Of a stretch of DNA of 64,000 nucleotides, positions 24,021 to 32,787 are shown piece by piece. The notes under the pieces are model-generated. The model saw nothing but the letters and a program-made list of their open reading frames with translations. It did no database searches and was not told the DNA's origin. Position 1 is the first letter of the stretch, and the number at the start of each line of letters is the position of its first letter. Origin of the DNA: Paenibacillus mucilaginosus 3016. Lineage in GTDB: Bacteria > Bacillota > Bacilli > Paenibacillales > NBRC-103111. Position numbers and translations under genes: made by a program. The stretch spans positions 4,172,001-4,236,000 of the forward strand of contig NC_016935.1 in the NCBI RefSeq assembly GCF_000250655.1, in the 5' to 3' direction.

Positions 24021-26618
24021 ATGCAACCTGTCTTATTAAAAATGAAACTGCGCATGCCCCCCCTGCTTCCCGGCGTAGTGCCACGCCCCCGTCTGCTGCT
24101 TTCACTTGAAGAAGGCCTGGAGCGGAAAGCGACCTTCATTACCGCCCCCGCAGGTTATGGCAAATCAACGCTGGTCAGCGCATGGATCGGGCAGCGGGCC
24201 ATGCCTGCCGCCTGGCTTTCGCTGGATACTGGCGACAACGATATGATCCGCTTCTGGCATTATATCATTTCGTCGATCGACTGCGCTCACCAGGGGTTCG
24301 CGGACAAGGTGAATCCGGCTTTAGAGTCGCTGACGCCGGGGGCCTTTGAGACCTTTCTCGTCCCGCTGCTGGGTGAACTGGGGGAGCTGCCCAACCCGCT
24401 GGTGCTCGTACTGGACGATCTGCACGTCATCCATGATAAACGAGTTGTCGCTTCGGTGGCCTTCTTCCTTGACTATCTTCCTGCCCAGGTCCACCTCTAT
24501 ATCACCAGTCGCGAGGAAGCCGCCTTTGCGACAACGCGGCTCTTCAGCAGCGGGTGGGCAGCGAAGCTGGACGTCGGAGATTTGCGGTTTGACGTGCGAG
24601 AAGCCGCGGAGCTGTTTCGTCTATGGAAGGATGCAAGCTACACGCAGGAGCAAATCGAGTTGCTTGTGCAGCGAACAGAGGGCTGGGTGACAGGCCTCAA
24701 GCTGGCAGCACTCTCCCTTCGCAAGGCGGAGCAGCTGGCAGTCATTATTCAAGACGTTGCTGGCGACAGTGGCTGGATCGCGCAGTATTTGCTGGAAGAA
24801 GTATACCACTCTCTGGAGCCAGCAGTGCAAGATTTTCTGGCCAAGTGCTCCGTTCTGCAGCGTTTCTCCGGCCCGCTGTGCGAAGCTGTTTCGGGCGAAA
24901 CGGACTGTCGGCAATTGCTGCTCCAGCTCACCGATGCAGGGTTGTTTATCATCCCTCTGGACTACCAGAAGAACTGGTTCCGCTTCCACCATTTATTCGC
25001 CGATTTTCTTAAGAGCCGGCTCACCCGGAGCTTTCCGGGCGAAGTTCCGGGCTTGTACAAGACCGCCGGCGACTGGTGCGCAGCACGCGGCATGCTGGAA
25101 GACGCTGTGGAATATTATTTGGCCGGGAAGCATTTTACCGAGGCCACCCAGCTGCTGGAGCGGAGGAAGACCTTCGCGATGAAACGGGAGTATTCCACCC
25201 TCCGCCACTGGCTTTCTGCAATTCCCGAGCCGATCCTGTGGGAGCATCGGTTCCTGTATTTTTCCTATATCTTATCCCTCCTCTGGAATCATGAGCCGCA
25301 GCTAGCCGAAGTGTACCTGCAGCAGGCCGAGCAGCGGTATCACCTATCTTCCGCGGACTGGAGCCAGGAGGAGAAAGACCGGTTTCTCGGAAATCTCTAC
25401 TACCTCCGTAACACCAAGGCGACCCAATACGATATGGATGTCGTCCAGGGCCTAGAGTACATCCAGTTGTCGCTTCAGCACAGCCCGGTCGGCACGGATC
25501 TGCTGTTCGCCCCGCCTCACATGCCGCTATCCCCCAGTATATTCCGTTCGTACAACGGCAAAAGGGGGCAGCATTTGTCCCGTGGAATGGCGGATACCTT
25601 CTTCCAGCGGATGATCGAATTCCTCACCCCTATGCGCGTCCACGATTCCACGATAGTGTGCTATGGCGAGCTGCTCTATGAACGGGGCGATCTGGAAGAA
25701 GCGGAGGCCGTCTTCAGGCAGGGGCTGCAAGAGAACGTTCACAACCCCTACCAGCCGGAAAAAGTGTACGTGACGGCTTACCTGTTCCTCTCGCGCATTG
25801 CCAGAGCCCGGGGGAATAACCTGGAGGCGAAGCGGTGGCTTGAGGAAGCCCAGCAGCGGGCGGTTTCGGACCGGGTGGCGGCCGTTTTTCTGTTCATCGA
25901 GGCAGAGCTTGCCGCGCTTGCACTTGACCAGGGAGATGTCGCCCCCGCCTTAGAGTGGAGAGACAAGTATAAAGTCAATGAGGGCGACCCCGTGTCCCTT
26001 CCGCAGTTGTATATCTACACATTCCTCGCACGGGTGCTGCTTCAGGAAGGGCGATGCGAAGAGGCGGAAGCGCTGGCAGATCGGCTGTTTCTGCTGGCAG
26101 TCCAAGGTCACAGGCCTATGGACGCCTTGGAACTCGGGGTGCTGCAGGCGCTGATACACCGTCACGCCGGAAAGACGGAGCAGGCGGTCCTGACGCTGGA
26201 GCAGGCGCTGAGGTACGCCGAGTCGGACGGGTATACCCGCGTGTTTGCCGATAGGGGTATGCCTGCTGCAGAGCTGCTGATGACCTACATCGAGATGCGC
26301 CGGAAGGGACATATACGGGAGAGCGAGACGCCGAGCCTTGCCTTCGTCAGACACGTGCTGTCCTGTTTCAGTGGCACCGAGTGGACCGGACAGTCAGGCA
26401 GCCGTGCAGACCGGACGGCACGGTTGGAGCAACTCCTTACGAAGCGGGAACTGACGATTTTTCGCTGTTTGGCAGGCGGTATGACCAACAAGCAGATGGC
26501 AGAGACGCTGAACATCGGCATGGGCACGCTCAAATCACATATCAACCATATATACGGCAAGCTCCAGGCCAGGAACCGTGTAGAAGCGATTCGCCGCGGC
26601 AATGACATGATGGAATGA
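24021..26618 (+). CDS. MalT-like LuxR-family transcriptional activator
   Basis: I place the start at the ATG at 24021, after ACGGGGAATACGA; the frame is open from a TTG at 23979. The product has about 865 residues. An N-terminal STAND-type ATPase carries the Walker A TAPAGYGKST and a Walker B LVLVLDDLHVI, followed by winged-helix and long TPR-like helical repeats (about residues 340-780). The C-terminus is a LuxR helix-turn-helix: LTKRELTIFRCLAGG, MTNKQMAETLNIGMGTLKSH. Such proteins oligomerise on a ligand and ATP and activate promoters. It is divergent from the Peptidase_G2 gene, a possible target. The ligand is unknown. Confidence 0.92.
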   Translation: MQPVLLKMKLRMPPLLPGVVPRPRLLLSLEEGLERKATFITAPAGYGKSTLVSAWIGQRAMPAAWLSLDTGDNDMIRFWHYIISSIDCAHQGFADKVNPALESLTPGAFETFLVPLLGELGELPNPLVLVLDDLHVIHDKRVVASVAFFLDYLPAQVHLYITSREEAAFATTRLFSSGWAAKLDVGDLRFDVREAAELFRLWKDASYTQEQIELLVQRTEGWVTGLKLAALSLRKAEQLAVIIQDVAGDSGWIAQYLLEEVYHSLEPAVQDFLAKCSVLQRFSGPLCEAVSGETDCRQLLLQLTDAGLFIIPLDYQKNWFRFHHLFADFLKSRLTRSFPGEVPGLYKTAGDWCAARGMLEDAVEYYLAGKHFTEATQLLERRKTFAMKREYSTLRHWLSAIPEPILWEHRFLYFSYILSLLWNHEPQLAEVYLQQAEQRYHLSSADWSQEEKDRFLGNLYYLRNTKATQYDMDVVQGLEYIQLSLQHSPVGTDLLFAPPHMPLSPSIFRSYNGKRGQHLSRGMADTFFQRMIEFLTPMRVHDSTIVCYGELLYERGDLEEAEAVFRQGLQENVHNPYQPEKVYVTAYLFLSRIARARGNNLEAKRWLEEAQQRAVSDRVAAVFLFIEAELAALALDQGDVAPALEWRDKYKVNEGDPVSLPQLYIYTFLARVLLQEGRCEEAEALADRLFLLAVQGHRPMDALELGVLQALIHRHAGKTEQAVLTLEQALRYAESDGYTRVFADRGMPAAELLMTYIEMRRKGHIRESETPSLAFVRHVLSCFSGTEWTGQSGSRADRTARLEQLLTKRELTIFRCLAGGMTNKQMAETLNIGMGTLKSHINHIYGKLQARNRVEAIRRGNDMME

Positions 26619-26630
26619 ATGGACCCAGCA

Positions 26631-26672
26631 AAAAAATCTAACCTCGTCTATAACCGGGGTTAGATTTTTTTT
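26631..26672. terminator. Strong factor-independent terminator after the LuxR-type gene
   Basis: AAAAAATCTAACC pairs with GGTTAGATTTTTT and is followed by more T. It lies 12 bases after the stop codon and is A/T-flanked on both sides, so it can stop transcription either way. Confidence 0.85.
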
Positions 26673-27043
26673 GTGGCCATATGCGCTATTCTAGACGAAG
26701 GAGGAACACTACTTCAGAGAGTAGGTGAGAAGGTAATCTACGTGGGATCAGGCTTGAAACGAGGCGTCCCGCTCATCATGACGCTTCTGCGGCTTCAGGC
26801 ACCCCTCGCCGCTGCGCCAGGCGGAATGAGCGGTCGGGAATGGCATGCGACCCTTATCTCGTCATGACGCTGGCGTAGCGGAATGCAGTGCCCCACAACT
26901 TGAGCGCCAATTAGGGGTAGTACCAGCGTGGCTGACACCATCCGCAAAGTAGATGTAAGTAATTGGTGATAAGGAATCTCGTGTCACGGATATATTTCCA
27001 TTTTCATTAAGGTCATCGGAACTTAGCTCTATAATAACCGTAC
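26673..27043. other. Intergenic region before the toxin-like operon
   Basis: No supported gene. TATAAT at 27030-27035 with a weak TTAAGG 17 bases upstream is the best promoter for the following operon. A minus-strand fragment (about 26875-27020, product part PITYIYFADGVSHAG) reads smoothly to a stop but has no start or known family. Confidence 0.4.
27030..27035 (+). promoter_or_regulatory. -10 box of the glycosyltransferase/CdtB-like/MACPF operon
   Basis: TATAAT lies only 8 bases before the first in-frame start codon (TTG at 27044, GTG at 27050). If used, the mRNA would be nearly leaderless. The -35 (TTAAGG, 27007-27012) is poor. Confidence 0.4.
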
Positions 27044-28231
27044 TTGAGGGTGATATTTATACAAAATCCTAGAGTTCTTATTATCGGAGAAGGACAGCAG
27101 GCGACGGGATATGCCCGTGTTATACAAAGCCTTGCTTCTAATCTAGCTAGTGAATTTGAAATTGTTCATTTTGCAATTAACGACTATGGTTCTTTCCGGT
27201 CCATTCCCTGGATTACAGAGCCTAATACCATATTGGGTGATCGCTACGGTTGCAAACAATTACCCGCCCTGTTGAAGAGGTATTCCCCTGATCTGATTCT
27301 CATTTGCCATGACTATTGGCTTTACTCCCTCTATGAATCTTCACTGACATCATACTCTGGTAAAACCATCGCATATTGTCCTATTGATCATAATGTAGGC
27401 CCTGATCAAATCAAAGATCTAAGCTCTGTTGATGCGCTTGTTGTGTATACCTATTATAGTAGAAGCCTAGCCCTCCAAGCTTTTGAACAGCTCCTTAAAA
27501 AAAATGAGCCTATGAATATTCCCACAATCGAAGCCATCGGATTCGGGGTAGATTTGAATGCTTTTTATCCATTACCTGAGGGGCGAAGGATGTCTCGCCA
27601 AAAATTGTTTCCAGACCGTCCTGAGTTACTTAATGCCTGGATTATTTTGAACGCTAATCGAAATTCGTTCAGAAAAAGAATAGACCTTACAATAAAGGCA
27701 TTTTCCGAATTCTGCCGTGGAAAGCCCGATGTGTATCTTTATTTACATATGGGTAGGGTCGATTTTGGAATCGACGTACTTGATCTTGCTAAAAGTTTAG
27801 GCATAGAAGAACGACTCCTTCTAACAACACAAAAGGAGGATAAACCCAATCTAAATGATGCTGATTTGAATTTAATTTATAATGCATGTGATGTGGGACT
27901 CAATACCTGTATGGATGAAGGATGGGGTCTTGTCTCATTTGAGCATGCAGCGACTGGTGCAACTCAAATAGTTCCTAATCATAGTGCTTGTTCCGAATTG
28001 TGGAATGACGTAGGTATCCTTATTCCTACTGATGTGGACTTAAAGGGAAATCGAGTCGTTAACAAGACCTCTTTAGTCGAACAGATGAATCTGCTTTACC
28101 ATGGAGATAAGAAAATGGCGTATCTTTCAAAGAAAGCTATGGAGTATGCCACTTTACCTCAGTTCCATTGGTCCAGCATATCTAACAAATGGAAGGAATT
28201 AATATTGAAGACTCTTGGGACTTCCCATTAA
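27044..28231 (+). CDS. GT4-like glycosyltransferase in a toxin-like operon
   Basis: Up to 395 residues; the start is uncertain (TTG 27044 or GTG 27050), with no clear ribosome site. An N-terminal Rossmann half opens VLIIGEGQQATGYARV. The C-terminal half carries NRNSFRKRIDLTIKAFSEF and the nucleotide-sugar site CMDEGWGLVSFEHAATGA (the E-x7-E type block of GT-B enzymes). It has no signal or membrane span, so it acts in the cytoplasm. A CdtB-like nuclease gene follows after 14 bases. It could glycosylate a toxin component or its carrier, or be an effector itself. The local DNA is AT-rich compared with both flanks, consistent with transfer. Confidence 0.82.
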   Translation: MRVIFIQNPRVLIIGEGQQATGYARVIQSLASNLASEFEIVHFAINDYGSFRSIPWITEPNTILGDRYGCKQLPALLKRYSPDLILICHDYWLYSLYESSLTSYSGKTIAYCPIDHNVGPDQIKDLSSVDALVVYTYYSRSLALQAFEQLLKKNEPMNIPTIEAIGFGVDLNAFYPLPEGRRMSRQKLFPDRPELLNAWIILNANRNSFRKRIDLTIKAFSEFCRGKPDVYLYLHMGRVDFGIDVLDLAKSLGIEERLLLTTQKEDKPNLNDADLNLIYNACDVGLNTCMDEGWGLVSFEHAATGATQIVPNHSACSELWNDVGILIPTDVDLKGNRVVNKTSLVEQMNLLYHGDKKMAYLSKKAMEYATLPQFHWSSISNKWKELILKTLGTSH

Positions 28232-28245
28232 GGAGGACTTTTTCT

Positions 28246-28992
28246 TTGAAAATCACAATACTCACATGGAACATGCAAGGGGCAGACTCTAAAGACCCCT
28301 ATAAGCAAGGCAACAAAATTAACACACTGAAACGCTGGATTGGATGTTTTAGTGAACCGTTTGTTATGTGTATCCAGGAAAGTGGGAGGCATGCTTTTAT
28401 TAATGATGCCATTAATGATGGTAGTTTACAACTAGTTGACAATAGAGGAGTTTATAAAGGCACAATACGCATGGGAAGTAGGCTTGAGCTATTTGTTTTA
28501 TTTTATGAAGATGCTGATGCGGGAAATAATCGATGTAGTTTAGCTGTCATAACCAGAGCGGAATATACCACAAAAGAAACACGTGTTATATGGCATGAAA
28601 CAGATGATGGTTTACGTCCTTCTTTGGGAATTAAGATAAAAGATGCAGATAATTTAGAAATTTTTTCCCACCATGCTCCATCTTCTGAGGCTCGTTTTGC
28701 AGCATCATACAGTATTAATCAGCTAGACGATGTATCTGCGGGGAATGGCTATAATAAATTTGTATATGCGGGGGATTTTAACTGCTCACCCATAGAGTTA
28801 GAAAAGAAATTTGGAAGAAAACCATGGAAGTGTACATGCAGTAGCAAAGAAACCCATAAAAGTGGCGGACGAATAGATTATGTCGTCACTCCAGAAAATT
28901 CAGATATCAATCTCGTGATACCACCTGCTGCTATAAAGGGTGACAATTTATCATCAGACCATTACCCGCAATTTTTTGAATATACAACCTAA
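28246..28992 (+). CDS. CdtB-like nuclease (endonuclease/exonuclease/phosphatase fold)
   Basis: A TTG start at 28246 sits nine bases after a perfect AAGGAGG; the product has 248 residues. It opens with ILTWNMQGAD, as CdtB proteins do (TWNLQG). All catalytic blocks of the DNase I-like fold are present in order: Asn in TWNMQG, Glu in MCIQESG, His in FSHHAPS, Asp and Asn in AGDFNCSP, Asp in GGRIDYVV, Asp and His in SSDHYPQ. GTIRMGSRLELFVLFYED, NNRCSLAVITR and LRPSLGIKI match CdtB-specific regions better than generic phosphatases. CdtB cuts host DNA. There is no signal peptide and no CdtA/CdtC lectin gene next to it. The MACPF gene follows after 17 bases. Confidence 0.82.
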   Translation: MKITILTWNMQGADSKDPYKQGNKINTLKRWIGCFSEPFVMCIQESGRHAFINDAINDGSLQLVDNRGVYKGTIRMGSRLELFVLFYEDADAGNNRCSLAVITRAEYTTKETRVIWHETDDGLRPSLGIKIKDADNLEIFSHHAPSSEARFAASYSINQLDDVSAGNGYNKFVYAGDFNCSPIELEKKFGRKPWKCTCSSKETHKSGGRIDYVVTPENSDINLVIPPAAIKGDNLSSDHYPQFFEYTT

Positions 28993-29009
28993 ATTTGGAG
29001 ATGATTAAT

Positions 29010-30557
29010 TTGAAAAACTTAGCTAATTTACCTGTCATGTCTCAAGCAAATGCTCTTGCTCAAGGTATGAATATCTACGGTACAAGAGATACATCATCAT
29101 TTATCAAGTTACTTGTAACTCCAAGCAAAGCACCGAATAAAACAGTTACTTTTCTTGGAAAGGATTATCAGATTCCAAGCTATGTTAACCTACTAGAGAA
29201 TACGGAGACATATTATGATGCAGGAGCCTACAACTCAAGAGAAGAAGTTCAAAATAGTCTTGGAGCTCATGTGGGAATTAGCGGGAAATACGGAGCGTTT
29301 AGTGGCGAGATGGAGGCTGATTATTCTCAGGCATATCACAAGAATTCGCAATTTGACTATGCCTACCGTAATTTTTATACCCAAGTCGCCACATTACAAT
29401 ATCAATATGACCCCCAATATCTTTCCAGTGAGTTTTTAAGTCGATTGAGTGACCTCCCCTACGAGTCCGACACAGACAATCTCGATATATTTTCAGAGTT
29501 CTTTAATGACTTCGGCGTATTCTTTACTAGTAAGGTTGTTCTTGGAGGAACCTTGCAATTTTACATATCCGTTGACAAGCAGAGCCAGACAAGCACAAAC
29601 GAAATCTCTGCGATGGTGAAAGCACAGTACGAAGCATTGTTTAGTAGTGGAAGCCTAGATGCAAATATCAAAATCAGTGATGCTTGGAAACGTTACTCAA
29701 CTAATAGTAACTCGACATTGAAGGCTACAGGAGGCGACCCCGAGAAAATCTCTCGCATAGTTATGATTGACACCTTCGAACCATCCAAGGAAACTGTAGA
29801 AGCCTTCCATGAATGGGTATCGAGTATTGCAAGCGATCCTGCAATAATAGATTTTAGCTTAGAAGGAATCTGGCAAATTTGTGGGGATAAACGGCAAGCC
29901 GTTCAATCAGCATGGGAAAAATATTCCGATATCATGCATCCAAGAATGACCATTCGTACGAGTAGCCAGGTCATCGAGTACCCCATTGAAATAGAACCAG
30001 TTACACCGAGTATCTATATTGGAAGCCAATCCTTCAAACCAAACGATACACCGGCTTCACCGGCGGGCTTTCAAGTCCTCATTCTCTCGGGATCTAATAT
30101 CTCCGAGGTGATTTTCAACAAATACTATGCTATTCCACCAGTTCAATACTGGTATCTTCCTTCTCTAGAGGTGTGGGATGATTTTGTAAAAGATGTACAA
30201 GGGAAGCATGATTCTTCGAATAACATATTGATTCTTGTCACTTTCGGCTTAGACCTAGGAATGACTCCAAGTTCCGATGCTATTGACGTTCTAAGAAGCG
30301 CTGGAGCAGGCTCAGGTTTAGTAAAGTGGGTAAAAGGCTGCTCACCTCCAAGCCAAGCACCGACGCCTAGTTGGGTTTCTTATCCTGCAATGTACTCGCT
30401 AACAGGCATCTTCGGTAATGGACCAGATACTGGAGTCGAGTACCTCAAATATAGTGGTTGGGACGGAGTATATTCAGACTTATCCTTAGACTTATCCATT
30501 TATTTTTATCGCCAGACATTCAGCGGAAACTACACATTTGGATTAGGAGAACTATAG
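29010..30557 (+). CDS. MACPF-domain pore-forming protein
   Basis: The preferred start is TTG at 29010, nine bases after GGAG; about 515 residues. The N-terminal part up to about residue 330 has the membrane-attack-complex/perforin layout: NSREEVQNSLGAHVGISG, a signature FNDFGVFFTSKVVLGG (aromatic-G-x-F-F, six residues, GG) and Ser/Thr/Gln-rich amphipathic stretches suited to become membrane hairpins. Residues about 345-515 form a separate domain (GFQVLILSGSNISEVIFNKY, VLRSAGAGSGLVKWV) that recalls the ILEI/FAM3 fold and may bind a receptor. There is no signal peptide. MACPF proteins oligomerise into large pores. It is the last gene of a three-gene operon and could deliver the CdtB-like nuclease. 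Confidence 0.82.
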   Translation: MKNLANLPVMSQANALAQGMNIYGTRDTSSFIKLLVTPSKAPNKTVTFLGKDYQIPSYVNLLENTETYYDAGAYNSREEVQNSLGAHVGISGKYGAFSGEMEADYSQAYHKNSQFDYAYRNFYTQVATLQYQYDPQYLSSEFLSRLSDLPYESDTDNLDIFSEFFNDFGVFFTSKVVLGGTLQFYISVDKQSQTSTNEISAMVKAQYEALFSSGSLDANIKISDAWKRYSTNSNSTLKATGGDPEKISRIVMIDTFEPSKETVEAFHEWVSSIASDPAIIDFSLEGIWQICGDKRQAVQSAWEKYSDIMHPRMTIRTSSQVIEYPIEIEPVTPSIYIGSQSFKPNDTPASPAGFQVLILSGSNISEVIFNKYYAIPPVQYWYLPSLEVWDDFVKDVQGKHDSSNNILILVTFGLDLGMTPSSDAIDVLRSAGAGSGLVKWVKGCSPPSQAPTPSWVSYPAMYSLTGIFGNGPDTGVEYLKYSGWDGVYSDLSLDLSIYFYRQTFSGNYTFGLGEL

Positions 30558-30680
30558 AGTCACTTTCATAATTCAAAACCCTTGCCGTAACTGGTTTTCA
30601 GGGCAACAAAAAAAGGAGTACCTACCCAAGTTATTGAATGTATGGTTACCACACCACACTCAAACGAAGGAGGTACTCTT

Positions 30681-31550
30681 TTGCATTCTATTCGTCAAGA
30701 AGAACTGTTTTCCCTGCAAGAGCTCATGGAAATGGTGCCCGAAAATAAATACAGCATCGTTTTCAAAGCGCTTGACCTCTTACCTGCACTGCGCATCCTC
30801 AACAAGAGAACGCACAGGGGTCGGCCAGAAGAACTGAACTACGCAGCCATGGGTGCCCCAATAGTATCAATGAATGGTGTAGTTTTGTTTTATGGCGGTA
30901 AAATTGGCGAGGAAGTTAATGAAGAGGACCTTGTACAATTCAGTCTAAGCGATAATGGGATCCCGTTGTATAAAAACAATGATCCCCCTTTCAAACTACC
31001 CGATCTTGGTGAATTGCACCTGGTGACGAACCTGACGCTGCACAACGCACCTCTGGGACAGCCCATCTCGTTGGACTGCCTAGACCGGTTTCCGAATCTT
31101 AATTCACTGAGTTAATGGGGGAACTTCTGCGATGTAGGCTTGTTGGCTCATCATGCCCAGTTAACAAATCTGGAGCTGCGTTTTATGCCTGATCTAGGGG
31201 AATTGCCTCCTTTGAATGCGTGGCCGTTGCTTGACAGTTTTATTGCCTACAATGTGGAAGAGATCGCGGGCAAGCGCATTCGGCAGCAAATGAAAACACG
31301 TGCTAAAACCCGCCCGTGGACCGGCCATGCATCAGTGAGTCAGTTGAGAAAGCCTGAGTGGTGGACATCCGAATTTGGCCGCCCGTTCTTGTCCTGGCCT
31401 AAACGTCTGGCAAAGCTGGCTAATGAAGCTTACAACGTCGCTCAGGCAACCTTGGCTGAGTCACGCAACTTTTCCGAAGCTGAGGCAGCGATTATTGCTT
31501 TCACCGTGCGCTTCAATACCTTAAAGATTTTACATGGCCGATTTTCATAA
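30681..31550 (+). pseudogene. Chimera of a transposase N-terminus and a leucine-rich-repeat-like protein, with a stop
   Basis: A TTG with AAGGAGG upstream opens a frame whose first 55 residues (SIRQEELFSLQELMEMVPEN, HRGRPEELNYAAM) look like the N-terminus of a Paenibacillus transposase. At about 30850 it switches without a break to another protein with leucine-rich-like repeats (LPDLGELHLVTNLTLHNAPL, LTNLELRFMPDLGELPPL). A TAA at 31113-31115 interrupts it in frame, and the same protein resumes to 31550. So the lectin-like or LRR gene lost its 5' end to an insertion and then gained a stop. Function unknown. Confidence 0.6.
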
Positions 31551-31552
31551 AC

Positions 31553-31985
31553 ATGCGAACGGCGCCAACCGGTACGGGCTCTTCGAAGCTTCTTACTCGC
31601 AGTTAACGGACTCTATCCTTCATCTTAAGGAAGAGCTCAATCCATTGAAGGGCATCGAGCTTTTTCCGCTACAGAACCGACGTATCTTATGCCTTTGATA
31701 CGGAAAGGATCAAGCAGTCTTTTATCCGATTATCTGGAGTCCACCTATACGCCCCACCGGGAACCGACCTGGCTGTCCACTCCGGTTCTAGCCTACGGGG
31801 TCGCTTGCTATGACCATTTGATCCAGCATATTGAGGACATCCGGACGGACAGCGGCATCAAAGACTTCCGTTTCTTTCATGTGATGGGCGACCATAAGCT
31901 TTTGATGTATCCAAAGACTGCAATATATGCATGAAATCGGCTTGATTCGTGCCGAGCGGGCTCAAGCTTATGAGGAAATCCTGTA
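31553..31985 (+). pseudogene. Decayed gene of unknown family with two frameshifts
   Basis: Three consecutive frames read as one protein: RYGLFEASYSQLTDSILHLK to about 31670, then EPTWLSTPVLAYGVACYDHL and IKDFRFFHVMGDHKLLMY to about 31915, then MHEIGLIRAERAQAYEEIL followed by a stop and more similar sequence. The pieces keep coherent helical pattern, so it was a gene of at least 180 residues. I do not recognise the family. Confidence 0.45.
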
Positions 31986-32252
31986 GGACGCTTCCATTCT
32001 GAGAAACCTGCTCCTGAAATTCGGCTTAACCGGAAATACCCGTCTGCTGGATCGAATAGTTCTTCTTCTCCGCAAGATTGCGGATTGCGAGAAGATCATC
32101 CTGGGACTCCTGTCATTTTTGAAATATCGTCTCCCGATAGAATTCCTGTAAAACGAATAATTTGGTCTTTGCAATAAAATAAGCGCCTCGGTACGATGGG
32201 GTTGCACACGAGGTCATTGCCTCAAACCCATCATCCAGGAGGACGCTCTACT

Positions 32253-32629
32253 ATGAAGTTTAAAGCTTAAGACAAACAAAATCAACTCATTGAAAACATT
32301 ACCTCTGTCCATCTCGTTGTTGGCGTAGATATCGCTCAAGAGGCCCATGTAGCCCGTGCAGTCAGCTATCGTGGCATTGCACTTGGAACTCCAATCGACT
32401 TTGGCAACCATGATGAAGGCTTCCGCCTCTTCGGCCGCTGGATTCAAGATCTGCTTTCGACATACAAGCTGACCAAGGTCATCATCGGCATGGAACTAAC
32501 AGGTCATTACTGGTTGAGTCTGGCCCGGTGGCTTCAAGCTAAAGGCATTGAAGCAGTTCTGCAAGACAGAGTTGGAGAAGTTTATTTATGTAAAAACTCT
32601 TTTAGGCCACCGGCTGCGCAGTCTCACTA
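32253..32629 (+). pseudogene. IS110-family transposase, N-terminal fragment
   Basis: An ATG follows AGGAGG, but a TAA comes five codons later. The frame then continues with LVVGVDIAQEAHVARAVSYR, the N-terminal catalytic Asp block of IS110 transposases, and KVIIGMELTGHYWLSLARWL. It ends after LQAKGIEAVLQ, so the second half with the Ser-containing domain is absent. The sequence upstream (about 32160-32250) is likely the element's left end. It is a different IS110 lineage from the copy at 21.0-21.9 kb. Confidence 0.75.
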
Positions 32630-32787
32630 GTGTTGACGCCCATGCTGGGCGTTAAAAGTAAATAGGCAGCCGATCTTTGGACCAGCTGCCTTTGGCGCCT
32701 TGTTATTGTGCTATTATTCCTTAAATATCTTGAAAATGTGATCTTAATGAGAAATAAGGATTACGTCAACCGGAGACTGTAACGTGA

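Noticed and set aside
26673..26867. A 64-codon plus-strand frame after the LuxR terminator
   Set aside because: It starts inside the terminator region, lacks a ribosome site and has no recognisable pattern.
27044..28231. Reading the glycosyltransferase as a large-clostridial-toxin-type effector
   Set aside because: It has GT-B (GT4-like) motifs, not the GT-A DXD pattern of those toxins.
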